Of a stretch of DNA of 53,173 nucleotides, positions 45,620-53,173 are shown piece after piece. The position numbers were made by a program, and so were the translations under genes. Origin of the DNA: Rhodocyclales bacterium (lineage in GTDB: Bacteria > Pseudomonadota > Gammaproteobacteria > Burkholderiales > Rhodocyclaceae). The DNA lies in contig JAQGMF010000042.1 in the NCBI GenBank assembly GCA_028292505.1, forward strand, positions 1 through 53,173, written 5' to 3'. A model generated the notes under the pieces. That model did no database searches, was not told the DNA's origin, and saw only the letters and a program-made list of their open reading frames with translations. Position 1 is the stretch's first letter. Each line of letters begins with the position of its first letter.

Positions 45620-47512
45620 TTATCGCAGATCACCACGTAGCTTGGCGACTTCCCGTTGCAGTGTAAAGGGATCGCAGGGCTCGGTCGTGCGGGCATTGCC
45701 GATGTTCAACTCGACGCTGCTCCACACACCGCGCCGCATCGCGCGCAACAGGTTCGACCCCGGTTTTCGCGCGAAGGCGCTGTCCCATAATCCGCGCAAG
45801 GCCATCGGCACGACAGGCACCGGCGAGCGTTCGAGAATGCGCGAGATGCCGTTCTTGAAGGTACCGATCTCGCCATCGCGCGTGATGCCGCCTTCGGGGA
45901 AGATGCCGATCAGCTCGCCCGCTGCAAGCGCGGCGGCGATCTCGTCATAGGCCTTGTCGAGTAAAGCCGCGTCTTCCTTGGCCGAAGCGATGGGAATGGC
46001 ACGGTTCTCGCGGAAAACGAAATTGACCAACGGTATCTTGAAGATGTTGTGATCCATCACGAAACGGATCGGACGTCGGCTGGCTGCGACAATGATGAGT
46101 GCATCGACATAGCTGACGTGGTTGCAGACGATGACGGCCGGCCCACTCTCCGGGATATTCTCTACGCCGCGTACGCGCAGGCGGTAGACCGTATGCATAA
46201 GCATCCAGATGAGAAAGCGCGTGAGAAATTCCGGCACCAGCTTGTAGACATAGAACGCCACGGCGACATTCATCAGGGCGGTGATGAGGAAAATCTGCGG
46301 GATGCTCGCGCCCAGACCCAGGGCTATACCGGCAAACAGCGCGGAGACCACCATGAAAGCCGCATTGAGAATATTGTTGGCGGCGATGATGCGCGAACGC
46401 TCCTCTGGCTTGGAGCGAGCCTGAATCATGGCGTAGAGCGGCACCGTGTAGAAACCACCGGACACGCCGATCATTACCAGATCGACAATCAGGCGCCAAT
46501 GCGGATCAGCAAAGAACGCCAATACGCCAATGTCATGCAGCGGAATTGCCGGGCTTGCCAGCCACAGATCGACGCCGAAAACCGTGAGTCCGATCGATCC
46601 TAGCGGCACGAGTCCGATTTCGACGTGCTTGCCGGACAGTCGTTCGCACAGGAAAGAACCGAGCGCGATGCCGACGATGAAGGTCGCCAGAAGTGCCGTC
46701 ACCATCAGCTCGCTGCCACCGAGAACGACCTTCACGAAGGGCGCGAACTGCGTCAGGAAAATCGCGCCATAGAACCAGAACCACGAAATACCCATCAGCG
46801 AATGAAAAACCGTACGATTTTCGCGCGCCATCCGAATATTGCGCAGAGTTTCAGTAAAAGGATTGAGGTTGATCTTCAGCGTGGGAGCAGCGGGTGGTGC
46901 GGCCGGAATGCCACGGCTGGCGAAGTAACCGGCAATCGCGATGGCGACACAGGTGATGCCTGCCAGCAGCGGGCCTTGCGGTTTGATGGCCATCAACGGG
47001 CCGGCAATGATGGTGCCGAGCAGGATGGCCATGAAGGTGCCGCTTTCCACCCAGGCATTGCCCGCCACGAGTTCGTCGGCATGCAGATGTTGCGGCAGGA
47101 TCGCGTACTTCAACGGCCCGAAGAACGTCGAATGCAGACCCATCATGAACAGCGCGCATAGCAGCAGTTCGGCATGCGCGGTGGCGAAGCCGGCGGTGGC
47201 CATCAGCGCGATGCCGATCTCGACGACTTTGACGATGCGCACGACGAGTGCCTTGTCGAACTTGTCGGCGATTTGCCCGGCCATTGCCGAGAACAGGAAG
47301 AAGGGCAGGATGAAAAGCCCTGCAGCGAGCTGCACCACGATCGCCGGCTCTATGCCAAGAATCCTGCCGCTCTGGAACGCGACCAACAGGACCAGCGCGT
47401 TCTTGAAGACATTGTCATTGAACGCGCCGAGGAACTGGGTGAGGAAGATCGGGCCGAAGCGCGGGGCGAAGAGCAGGCCCTTGAGGGAGGCGTGTGTGTT
47501 TGGACTGGTCAT
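45620..47512 (-). CDS. LplT-like MFS transporter fused to a PlsC acyltransferase domain
   Basis: 630 aa. Residues about 1-420 are an MFS transporter of the lysophospholipid flippase type (FLTQFLGAFNDNVFKNALVL). After a hydrophobic linker, residues about 430-630 form a PlsC/LPLAT acyltransferase with the catalytic NHVSYVD and the phosphate-binding FPEGGITRDG. It could flip lysophospholipid into the inner leaflet and reacylate it. aas lies upstream on the same strand with a DUF559 gene between. Together they would make a lysophospholipid-repair pathway. Confidence 0.92.
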   Translation of the reverse strand: MTSPNTHASLKGLLFAPRFGPIFLTQFLGAFNDNVFKNALVLLVAFQSGRILGIEPAIVVQLAAGLFILPFFLFSAMAGQIADKFDKALVVRIVKVVEIGIALMATAGFATAHAELLLCALFMMGLHSTFFGPLKYAILPQHLHADELVAGNAWVESGTFMAILLGTIIAGPLMAIKPQGPLLAGITCVAIAIAGYFASRGIPAAPPAAPTLKINLNPFTETLRNIRMARENRTVFHSLMGISWFWFYGAIFLTQFAPFVKVVLGGSELMVTALLATFIVGIALGSFLCERLSGKHVEIGLVPLGSIGLTVFGVDLWLASPAIPLHDIGVLAFFADPHWRLIVDLVMIGVSGGFYTVPLYAMIQARSKPEERSRIIAANNILNAAFMVVSALFAGIALGLGASIPQIFLITALMNVAVAFYVYKLVPEFLTRFLIWMLMHTVYRLRVRGVENIPESGPAVIVCNHVSYVDALIIVAASRRPIRFVMDHNIFKIPLVNFVFRENRAIPIASAKEDAALLDKAYDEIAAALAAGELIGIFPEGGITRDGEIGTFKNGISRILERSPVPVVPMALRGLWDSAFARKPGSNLLRAMRRGVWSSVELNIGNARTTEPCDPFTLQREVAKLRGDLR

Positions 47513-47525
47513 GTGGGTGGCGCCG

Positions 47526-47918
47526 TTAACTCCCCTCGCCCGCTTGCGGGAGAGGGGTTGGGGGAGAGGGGTGGTCGCATTCTTCGACGAAAATTCTTAT
47601 CTTTTCAAGCACGGCCTCGGTCTGATTCAGCACATTGTTATTCCAGAAGCGTAGAACGGTGAAACCTTGTTCGTTTAAATATCTATCTCGGACTTTGTCG
47701 AAGGTGAGAGCCTCAGCGTGCTGACCCCCGTCGACCTCTATCACCAAGCGCTTGTCGATACAGATGAAATCGGCAATGTACGGTCCGATGGGTTTTTGCC
47801 GCCTGAACTTCAAGCCCAAGAAGCGATGGGCACGAAGGTAATACCAAAGGCATTGTTCGGCTTTAGTCTGTGCACTGCGTAGTCGTTTCGCATTGTCCAG
47901 TAGTTCGAGGCCTATCAT
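47526..47918 (-). CDS. DUF559 endonuclease-like protein inside inverted repeats
   Basis: 130 aa. The restriction-endonuclease-like (Vsr-related) DUF559 core is visible: LRAHRFLGLKFRRQKPIGPY, then IADFICIDKRLVIEVDGGQH with the Asp and Glu-Val-Asp expected for metal-dependent cleavage, and LRFWNNNVL. Nuclease activity is inferred from fold. The gene sits between lplT-plsC and aas and is bounded by inverted 41-bp repeats: the right one supplies its Shine-Dalgarno (GGGAGAGGGAACG before ATG 47918) and the left one its C-terminal codons. This suggests that gene and repeats move or spread as one unit. Confidence 0.9.
   Translation of the reverse strand: MIGLELLDNAKRLRSAQTKAEQCLWYYLRAHRFLGLKFRRQKPIGPYIADFICIDKRLVIEVDGGQHAEALTFDKVRDRYLNEQGFTVLRFWNNNVLNQTEAVLEKIRIFVEECDHPSPPTPLPQAGEGS
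47530..47570. repeat. Left arm of 41-bp inverted repeat around the DUF559 gene
   Basis: It is the reverse complement of 47923-47963 with a single mismatch. The arm contains a hairpin (CCCGC-TT-GCGGG within GC/CT-rich flanks). The last codons of the DUF559 protein (SPPTPLPQAGEGS) are encoded by it. Confidence 0.9.
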
Positions 47919-47922
47919 CGTT

Positions 47923-47963
47923 CCCTCTCCCCCAGCCCCTCTCCCGCAAGCGGGCGAGGGGAG
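47923..47963. repeat. Right arm of 41-bp inverted repeat around the DUF559 gene
   Basis: The reverse complement of this segment equals 47530-47570 except at one base. It ends 5 bp before the DUF559 start and contributes the GA-rich ribosome site. It lies 5 bp beyond the aas stop codon. Confidence 0.9.
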
Positions 47964-47967
47964 CAGT

Positions 47968-50127
47968 TCAAGCTTTCTCCGCCCAAGCCTTCAACGTCAC
48001 ATAGTCCGTCTTCCCCGTCCCCAACAAAGGCAGGGCGTCGACGAACACGATCTTGCGTGGCACGGCCAACTCTGGCCATCCACCGGCTTTTGCTGCAGCC
48101 TGCAAGGCCTCCCGGTTCAACGCTTCATCAGTTGTGAACAATACAAGCGCTTCCCCCTTTGCGGCATCGGCTACCGCGCTGGCTGCATGCATCGCAGCGG
48201 ACGAGGCTTGAATGGCCAATTTCTCCACGGACTCCAGCGACACCATCTCGCCGGCAATCTTGGCGAAGCGTTTGACACGGCCGACGATGCGCACGTATCC
48301 ATCCTCGTCAATTTCGACCACGTCGCCAGTGTCATACCAGCCTGCACCTGCTGCGGAAGACGGCGGTTCCAACACGCCAGGCTTGTCGGCGCGCAGGTAG
48401 CCGGACATGAGGTTGGGGCCGCTGACGTGCAGGATGCCGCCGCGTTCGATACCTGGTACGGGTATCAGGCTTGCCTTGAGGCCCGGCAGCAGCTGCCCCA
48501 CCGTGCCGCTGCGATATGCCATCGGCGTGTTGACGGCCAGCACCGGTGCTGTTTCGGTGGCGCCGTAACCTTCGAATATGCGTACGCCGAATTTCTCGAA
48601 CCAGATTTGCCGCACCGGTTCGGCCAGTTTTTCGGCGCCGGCGATGACATAGCGCAATCGGTAGAAATCGTAGGGATGCGCGAACTTGGCGTAGTTGGCC
48701 AGGAAGGTACTCGTGCCGAGCAGCACCGTGCAAGCGCGGTCGTAGGCGAGTTCCGGAATCACACGGTAGTGCAGTGGCGAGGGATAGAGAAACACATTCG
48801 CGCCCGTCAATAGCGGCAGCAAGCCACCCGCCGTCAAACCGAAGGAGTGGAACAGCGGTAGGGCGTTGAGTATCTTGTCGTCGACCGAGAAGTCGACCGC
48901 CGCGCGAATCTGTCCGATGTTCGCCAGCAAGGCGCGGTGCGACAGCACCACGCCTTTCGGCTTGCCTTCGGAGCCGGAGGTGAACAATACGACTGCCGCA
49001 GCTTCCGCATCTGGTTTGTGCGTCGCCCAGTGCGGGAAGCGCATGGCCCACAACACCAGCCACAGCTTGTCCATCAGCCCGACTTGCGCGCGCAGGTCTT
49101 CGAGATAGACGATATTGACATTGCATAGCGCGCCGACTTTGTCGCCAAGCTTGGCTTGCTCGATGAAGGCGCGTGAGGAAATGATCGTCTTGATGCACGC
49201 TGCAGTACATGCTGTCTGCATGCCATCGACGCCAGCCGTATAGTTGAGCATCGCCGGGACACGGCCGAAGGCGTTCATGCCGAAGATGATGCCGAGGGTC
49301 GGCGCCAGGTTGGGCAGCAGCACGCCGACGCGTTCTCCTTCTTCACTCAGCCGAGCCACGCTACGTCCGAGTATCAAAGCCATCTTCAGCAGATCGCCAT
49401 ACGAGTATTCGATCTGCTTGAGGTCTTCCACCAGGCGTCGCTTGCGGCCGTGAATTGCAGAAGCGTCGAGCAAGGCTTCGAACAGCGTCTGCTGCGGACG
49501 CGTGGCGAAAATCATTTCCTGCATCAGGCGCCGCATGGCCTCCCCAGCCTTGCGTCGACGCAGCTTGGCGGAGGGCGCGTCGGGCATGGCGATATGCGTC
49601 GGCGGCAGAATAGAGATGCTGATGCGCGGAAACAGGCGGCGCGGGAAACGTCCTGACAGGCGCGAGAAGTAAGTGCGCGCAGCACCGTCCAGTCGCACCG
49701 GCAGGATGGTCGCGCCGGTCTTGGCGGCGACGAAAGCCGGCCCGTCGTAAGTCTTCATCAGGCTGCCAGTAGTCGTGATGCGCCCTTCTGGAAAGATCAC
49801 CACCGGGCGGCCCGATTCGAGCAGGCGGATCACCTTCTTCATTGCCATCGGACTGCTCGGGTCCACCGCCAGATAGTCGACGAGACTCAGCATCAGGCGA
49901 AACGCCGGATTTCGCACTACGCCGGTATGCACAACGAATACCGGGTCGACGGGCAGGAACAGGCCCAGCAGCAGACCGTCGAGAAAGGATTCGTGATTGG
50001 CAACGATCAGCAGTCTCTCGGCATCGAAGTCGGCGCCGGCATCGCGCACCGAGACGCGGAATAGCAGACGGGCAAGAAAATGCAGAAAGGTACGCGCAAC
50101 AGCTCTAAGCATGGTGGTCATTTCCAA
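47968..50127 (-). CDS. aas: Bifunctional acyl-ACP synthetase / 2-acylglycerophosphoethanolamine acyltransferase
   Basis: 719 aa, the same length as the E. coli Aas protein as I recall it, and closely similar throughout. The N-terminal acyltransferase has NHESFLD and the FPEGRITTTGSLMK block; the AMP-binding domain has LFTSGSEGKPKGVVLSH, LPLFHSFGLT, EGYGATETAP and WYDTGDVV. It activates a fatty acid as acyl-ACP and reacylates lysophospholipid at the inner membrane. The start is GTG 50127 or ATG 50112. It and the LplT-PlsC fusion form a lipid-repair pair now split by the DUF559 element. Confidence 0.95.
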   Translation of the reverse strand: MEMTTMLRAVARTFLHFLARLLFRVSVRDAGADFDAERLLIVANHESFLDGLLLGLFLPVDPVFVVHTGVVRNPAFRLMLSLVDYLAVDPSSPMAMKKVIRLLESGRPVVIFPEGRITTTGSLMKTYDGPAFVAAKTGATILPVRLDGAARTYFSRLSGRFPRRLFPRISISILPPTHIAMPDAPSAKLRRRKAGEAMRRLMQEMIFATRPQQTLFEALLDASAIHGRKRRLVEDLKQIEYSYGDLLKMALILGRSVARLSEEGERVGVLLPNLAPTLGIIFGMNAFGRVPAMLNYTAGVDGMQTACTAACIKTIISSRAFIEQAKLGDKVGALCNVNIVYLEDLRAQVGLMDKLWLVLWAMRFPHWATHKPDAEAAAVVLFTSGSEGKPKGVVLSHRALLANIGQIRAAVDFSVDDKILNALPLFHSFGLTAGGLLPLLTGANVFLYPSPLHYRVIPELAYDRACTVLLGTSTFLANYAKFAHPYDFYRLRYVIAGAEKLAEPVRQIWFEKFGVRIFEGYGATETAPVLAVNTPMAYRSGTVGQLLPGLKASLIPVPGIERGGILHVSGPNLMSGYLRADKPGVLEPPSSAAGAGWYDTGDVVEIDEDGYVRIVGRVKRFAKIAGEMVSLESVEKLAIQASSAAMHAASAVADAAKGEALVLFTTDEALNREALQAAAKAGGWPELAVPRKIVFVDALPLLGTGKTDYVTLKAWAEKA

Positions 50128-50742
50128 TTGAATTGCTTCGCACGTGATATGGCATGTGACTGTCGGCGATCGTGCGCATACGGGGCGAACGATACAGGCT
50201 TGTGGGCGTGATTGTCTCGCGGCTCCATGGAATGCGACCGAAGAACCACAGTCGCCAGAAGCCTGTCGGCACCGCCGGATTCTTGCGCAGTAATTCGTCG
50301 AAGGTTTCTATGCTGCCCAACTCTTCGGCGAGCGCTTCAGCGTAAACCTCGTGCACGAACTTGGAGCAGAACTGACGTTTCGAGCGTAGCTTGAATCCCG
50401 GGTGATAGAGAATGCCGAGCCGGTTCATGGCGGCTTCGCGGATCGCACGCTGCTCATGGTCCGATAGCGCTCGCACCAGGGGCGCACGGCATAGCGACCA
50501 TCTTGGGAACGTGCGACGAAGCGCCGTAAGCGCGTCGTCGACGACAGCGGCACGCGACTCTCGGCCACCACGTAGTCGTGCCCGACAATGACGCCGACAT
50601 GATTGGTCCAGCAGCCTGTTGCACCGGACACCTGGTTGAACAGCATGCTGCTGGCACGAATGAAAACCACATCGCCGACCGCGTAGCTGTCCGTCATTGC
50701 GACGTCATTGTGCTGCCTCGTTTTCGGAACGGACTTTCTCAT
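50105..50742 (-). pseudogene. yebB-like (YiiX/YebB NlpC-P60 family) gene with a frameshift
   Basis: From ATG 50742 (GGAG at 8 nt) one frame gives VGDVVFIRASSMLFNQVSG, NHVGVIVGHDYVVAESRVPL and GRYAVRP. The family sequence then continues in another frame as LVRALSDHEQRAIREAAMNR, with the catalytic RQFCSKFVHEVY. The break falls at a CCCC run near 50480: restoring a fifth C joins the frames. Permuted NlpC/P60 proteins of this family are thiol peptidase- or amidase-like; both the His (NHVG) and the Cys (QFCSK) survive in the two parts. The cause may be a real mutation or a homopolymer sequencing error. It lies 98 bp downstream of an arsR gene. Confidence 0.8.
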
Positions 50743-50799
50743 GTTGTGACTCCCGTCAAAGTGTGCCGGGTCCCGGCACGAAGATAAACCGTATGTCAT

Positions 50800-50826
50800 G
50801 TCGATATAACTAAGTTCATCGATATT
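50800..50826. promoter_or_regulatory. ArsR-type half-sites upstream of the yebB-like gene
   Basis: Two CGATAT words (50802-50807 and 50820-50825) lie 18 bp apart, each with the core of the ArsR operator at 51151-51178. They sit just behind the arsR stop and upstream of the yebB-like start, so the regulator may control this gene too. A GTGCCGGG/CCCGGCAC dyad lies in the leader at 50763-50779. Confidence 0.4.
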
Positions 50827-50840
50827 CAAGAGAAATTTTT

Positions 50841-51152
50841 TTAAAGGTTCGAATGCAGATAACCGGCCACATCGCCGAATACGCTTTGCAGGAAGGCTTT
50901 GTTCACCCAGAAATACACTTCCTTGCCGATCTTCTCCGACTCCAGCACACCGGCCTCGCGCAGCACTTTCAGATGGTGGGAGACCGTCGAACGCGACAGC
51001 GTCGACACCTCGGCCAGCTGACCCACATTCAGGTGTTCGCCCGGTTCGAAGCTCAACACCAATCTTTGCCGATGGGTGTCGCCCAAGGCTTCGAACACCT
51101 TTGCCATGTGACGCCATTGCGGCGGAATCGCGCGTGAGTAATTTTTGTTCAT
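50841..51152 (-). CDS. ArsR-family transcriptional regulator
   Basis: 103 aa from ATG 51152; the frame is open to 51350 but the extra part is not ArsR-like. The winged HTH is clear: AKVFEALGDTHRQRLVLSF, then LAEVSTLSRSTVSHHLKVLREAGVLESEKIGKEVYFWV. It lacks the Cys pair of the arsenic sensor site, so the effector is not obviously a metal. A long perfect palindrome covers its start codon, pointing to autorepression. It is divergent from atpI. Confidence 0.93.
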   Translation of the reverse strand: MNKNYSRAIPPQWRHMAKVFEALGDTHRQRLVLSFEPGEHLNVGQLAEVSTLSRSTVSHHLKVLREAGVLESEKIGKEVYFWVNKAFLQSVFGDVAGYLHSNL

Positions 51153-51178
51153 ATCGATATATTTCGATATATCGATAT
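51151..51178. promoter_or_regulatory. ArsR operator: 12-bp-arm palindrome
   Basis: ATATCGATATAT and its reverse complement are separated by TTCG, a 28-bp dyad overlapping the arsR start codon. Position and symmetry fit a site for the regulator's own dimer. Confidence 0.8.
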
Positions 51179-51353
51179 GAAAGTCAACTGCGGCGAAGGA
51201 AAATACTGGGAAGAACATCGTCGACGTGCAGGACGTGGTCACAGATTGCCACATCGCTGCATCGCAGCGACATTGACGCGGCGCAGCCAAGTCTCTAAAA
51301 TCTCGGGGTTTTTGACAGTGCTTGTGGTCTTGACGCAACGCTGTGCCCAAATA

Positions 51354-51695
51354 ATGTTAAAAGTCGTTTTGCTTCAGTGTGGGACGGCGCTGATGAGTGT
51401 GCTGATTGCCTGGGCCATGTTCGGTCCGCGCGGTGCATTATCGGCATTGTGCGGGGGCCTGGCGGTGGTGTTGCCGACACTGTTTTTCGCCTGGCGGCTG
51501 ACGCTCGTAGCGCGCCGCCCCGGCAACGCGCACGTCAATGCGTTCTTGATCGGGGAATTCATCAAGATCGCTTCCGCGATAGGAATACTTGTTCTGGTGC
51601 GGCTCTTGTTTCCTGGAGCGCATTGGGGCGCAGTGGTGCTCGGCCTGATCATCACCCTGCAAGCGAATTTCTTGGCCTTATTGGTGAAACCCTGA
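51354..51695 (+). CDS. atpI: ATP synthase subunit I (AtpI)
   Basis: 113 aa from ATG 51354 (MLKVVLLQCGTALMSVLIAW); the frame is open to 51177 but the upstream residues are not AtpI-like. Four hydrophobic helices are visible, and the small AtpI/UncI layout with basic RLTLVARRPGN between helices 2 and 3 fits. It helps assemble the c-ring or supply Mg. Two TTGAC words lie just upstream (51312 and 51330), but the second's -10 (TAATGT) overlaps the start, so the true promoter is unclear. The stop is 1 bp before atpB. Confidence 0.88.
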   Translation: MLKVVLLQCGTALMSVLIAWAMFGPRGALSALCGGLAVVLPTLFFAWRLTLVARRPGNAHVNAFLIGEFIKIASAIGILVLVRLLFPGAHWGAVVLGLIITLQANFLALLVKP

Positions 51696-51696
51696 C

Positions 51697-52602
51697 ATGA
51701 CAACCGAAGCAGCAACAGGCGTCGTACATGCGGCGCCGACTCCGAGCGAGTACATCGTTCACCACCTGACGCACTTCAATACGCTTGGCGAAAAGCAGGC
51801 CGCCATCGTCGATTGGCATACGTTTAATCTCGATACGATTTTCTATTCGATTCTGCTCGGCTTGACGGTCTGTTTCTTCCTGTGGCGCGCCGCAAGCAAA
51901 GCGACCTCTGGCGTGCCGGGACGTTTCCAGGCGGCAGTCGAAGTTCTGGTGGAGATGGTTGCTGACCAGGCCAAGGGCGTGATCCATAGCCCCGCGTCGC
52001 GCAAGCTGGTTGCGCCGCTGGCGCTGACCGTTTTCGTGTGGATTTTTGTCATGAACGCCATGGATTTTTTGCCGGTGGATGCTATTCCCGGCATATGGGC
52101 GCACATCTACGGCGCCCTCGGACACGATGAACACCATGCTTTCATGCGCGTTGTGCCGACGGCCGATCTGAATGGCACCCTGGGTCTTTCCATCGGCGTG
52201 CTGTTGGTCTGTCTGTTCTACAACATCAAGATCAAGGGCATCGGCGGCTGGGCACATGAACTGGTTTGCGCGCCGTTCGGTACCAGCAAGAATCCCGTTT
52301 TCGCCGTGGTGCTGGGCATCATCAACTTTGCCATGCAGCTCATCGAATTCCTGGCGAAAACGGTTTCGCACGGTATGCGGCTGTTCGGCAATATGTTTGC
52401 TGGCGAATTGTTATTCATGCTCATCGCCTTGATGGGCGCTGCCTGGACCGGCTGGAATGCCACCAGCATTTTGTTGTGGGGTGGCCAGGTGATTGCCGGC
52501 TCGGTGTGGGCCATCTTCCACATCCTCATCGTGCTGTTGCAGGCCTTCATTTTCATGATGCTGACCTTGGTCTATATCGGTCAGGCTCACGAATCACATT
52601 GA
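51697..52602 (+). CDS. atpB: ATP synthase F0 subunit a
   Basis: 301 aa, a little longer than the E. coli subunit because of N-terminal residues. Several TM helices; the essential Arg lies in GMRLFGNMFAGE and the conserved C-terminal Gln helix in LLQAFIFMMLTLVYIGQAHE. It forms the proton half-channels against the c-ring. Confidence 0.97.
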   Translation: MTTEAATGVVHAAPTPSEYIVHHLTHFNTLGEKQAAIVDWHTFNLDTIFYSILLGLTVCFFLWRAASKATSGVPGRFQAAVEVLVEMVADQAKGVIHSPASRKLVAPLALTVFVWIFVMNAMDFLPVDAIPGIWAHIYGALGHDEHHAFMRVVPTADLNGTLGLSIGVLLVCLFYNIKIKGIGGWAHELVCAPFGTSKNPVFAVVLGIINFAMQLIEFLAKTVSHGMRLFGNMFAGELLFMLIALMGAAWTGWNATSILLWGGQVIAGSVWAIFHILIVLLQAFIFMMLTLVYIGQAHESH

Positions 52603-52613
52603 TTCGACATTGA

Positions 52614-52904
<291 letters not shown>

Positions 52905-52944
52905 TCCGGCATAACTCCACTCACTTTACGACGGGAGTAATGCC

Positions 52945-53173
52945 GTGAATCTGAACGCAACGCTATGGGCCCAGCTCGTCGTGTTCGCGGTGCTGGTGGG
53001 TTTCACGATGAAGTTCGTGTGGCCACCCATCATCAAGGCACTCGATGAGCGCGCCAAGAAAGTCGCTGACGGTCTGGCTGCTGCGGACAAGGCAAAGACC
53101 GATCTCGCTATTGCCGAGAAGAAGGTCGCTGAAGAATTGCGCAAGGCCCGTGAATCCGGCGCCGAGCTGCGTG
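52945..53173 (+). CDS. atpF: ATP synthase F0 subunit b (3' end outside window)
   Basis: 76 codons are visible from GTG 52945 (GGGAGT upstream). One TM helix ([20 protein letters not shown]) is followed by [18 protein letters not shown] and the charged coiled-coil stalk. It holds F1 to subunit a. It continues the usual atpI-B-E-F order and is cut by the window end. Confidence 0.97.
   Translation, partial: MNLNATLWAQLVVFAVLVGFTMKFVWPPIIKALDERAKKVADGLAAADKAKTDLAIAEKKVAEELRKARESGAELR

Noticed and set aside
51312..51357. Promoter for atpI using TTGACG (51330) and TAATGT (51352)
   Set aside because: The -10 would overlap the atpI start codon so the message would begin inside the gene; TTGACA at 51312 has no -10 at the right distance.

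Overview
The window reads as the chromosomal origin region of a betaproteobacterium, probably of the order Burkholderiales. This rests on gene content and order: rpmH-rnpA-yidD-yidC-mnmE runs divergently from dnaA-dnaN-gyrB, mnmG-rsmG-parA-parB follows, and the start of the atp operon (atpI-atpB-atpE-atpF) closes the window. The order and the protein sequences look betaproteobacterial; the genus cannot be named from the sequence alone. No tRNA, rRNA, CRISPR array or insertion sequence was seen.

Layout. (1) 0-4.4 kb: a secreted ricin-type lectin (cut by the window edge), a secreted GH18 chitinase-like protein and a large hybrid sensor kinase, with a REP-type inverted pair between the last two. 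(2) 4.5-12.2 kb: an accessory stretch with a GIY-YIG-like protein, a three-gene unit (ABM monooxygenase, small helical protein, NB-ARC/TPR STAND ATPase), a GH105 hydrolase, an FHA-GGDEF diguanylate cyclase, a truncated second GIY-YIG-like copy and a Fic protein with two matching palindromes at its start. (3) 12.4-20.4 kb: a type I restriction-modification locus hsdM-hsdS-[antitoxin-PIN toxin]-hsdR, directly behind gyrB. (4) 20.4-30.5 kb: the replication-origin core. (5) 30.5-34 kb: a TSUP transporter bracketed by two parS sites, ahpC/ahpD peroxide defence, and small membrane proteins. (6) 34-40 kb: mnmG, GST, rsmG, parA, parB, cupin, DUF4197. (7) 40-50.1 kb: an MFS exporter, a tightly overlapping five-gene operon ending in a radical SAM protein resembling tetraether-lipid synthases and containing an Lgt-like protein that lacks the catalytic His, then LplT-PlsC and Aas lipid-repair genes with a DUF559 gene framed by 41-bp inverted repeats between them. 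(8) 50.1-53.2 kb: a frameshifted yebB-like gene, an ArsR regulator with a clear palindromic operator, and the atp operon.

Most interesting. First, the 134-aa helical protein (7370-7774) and the STAND ATPase (4988-7309) share a short glycine/asparagine/glutamine motif, at the C-terminus of the first and the N-terminus of the second (GNVGTINQVG versus GQVDTLNQFG). This is the arrangement expected for amyloid-templated signalling between a bacterial NLR-like receptor and a membrane-active effector. Second, the operon at 41.4-45.2 kb joins a Tes-like radical SAM enzyme to a catalytically altered Lgt homologue and lipoprotein/SEL1 partners, suggesting an undescribed lipid or lipoprotein modification. 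Third, the DUF559 gene is packed so tightly between inverted repeats that the repeats supply its ribosome-binding site and its last codons.
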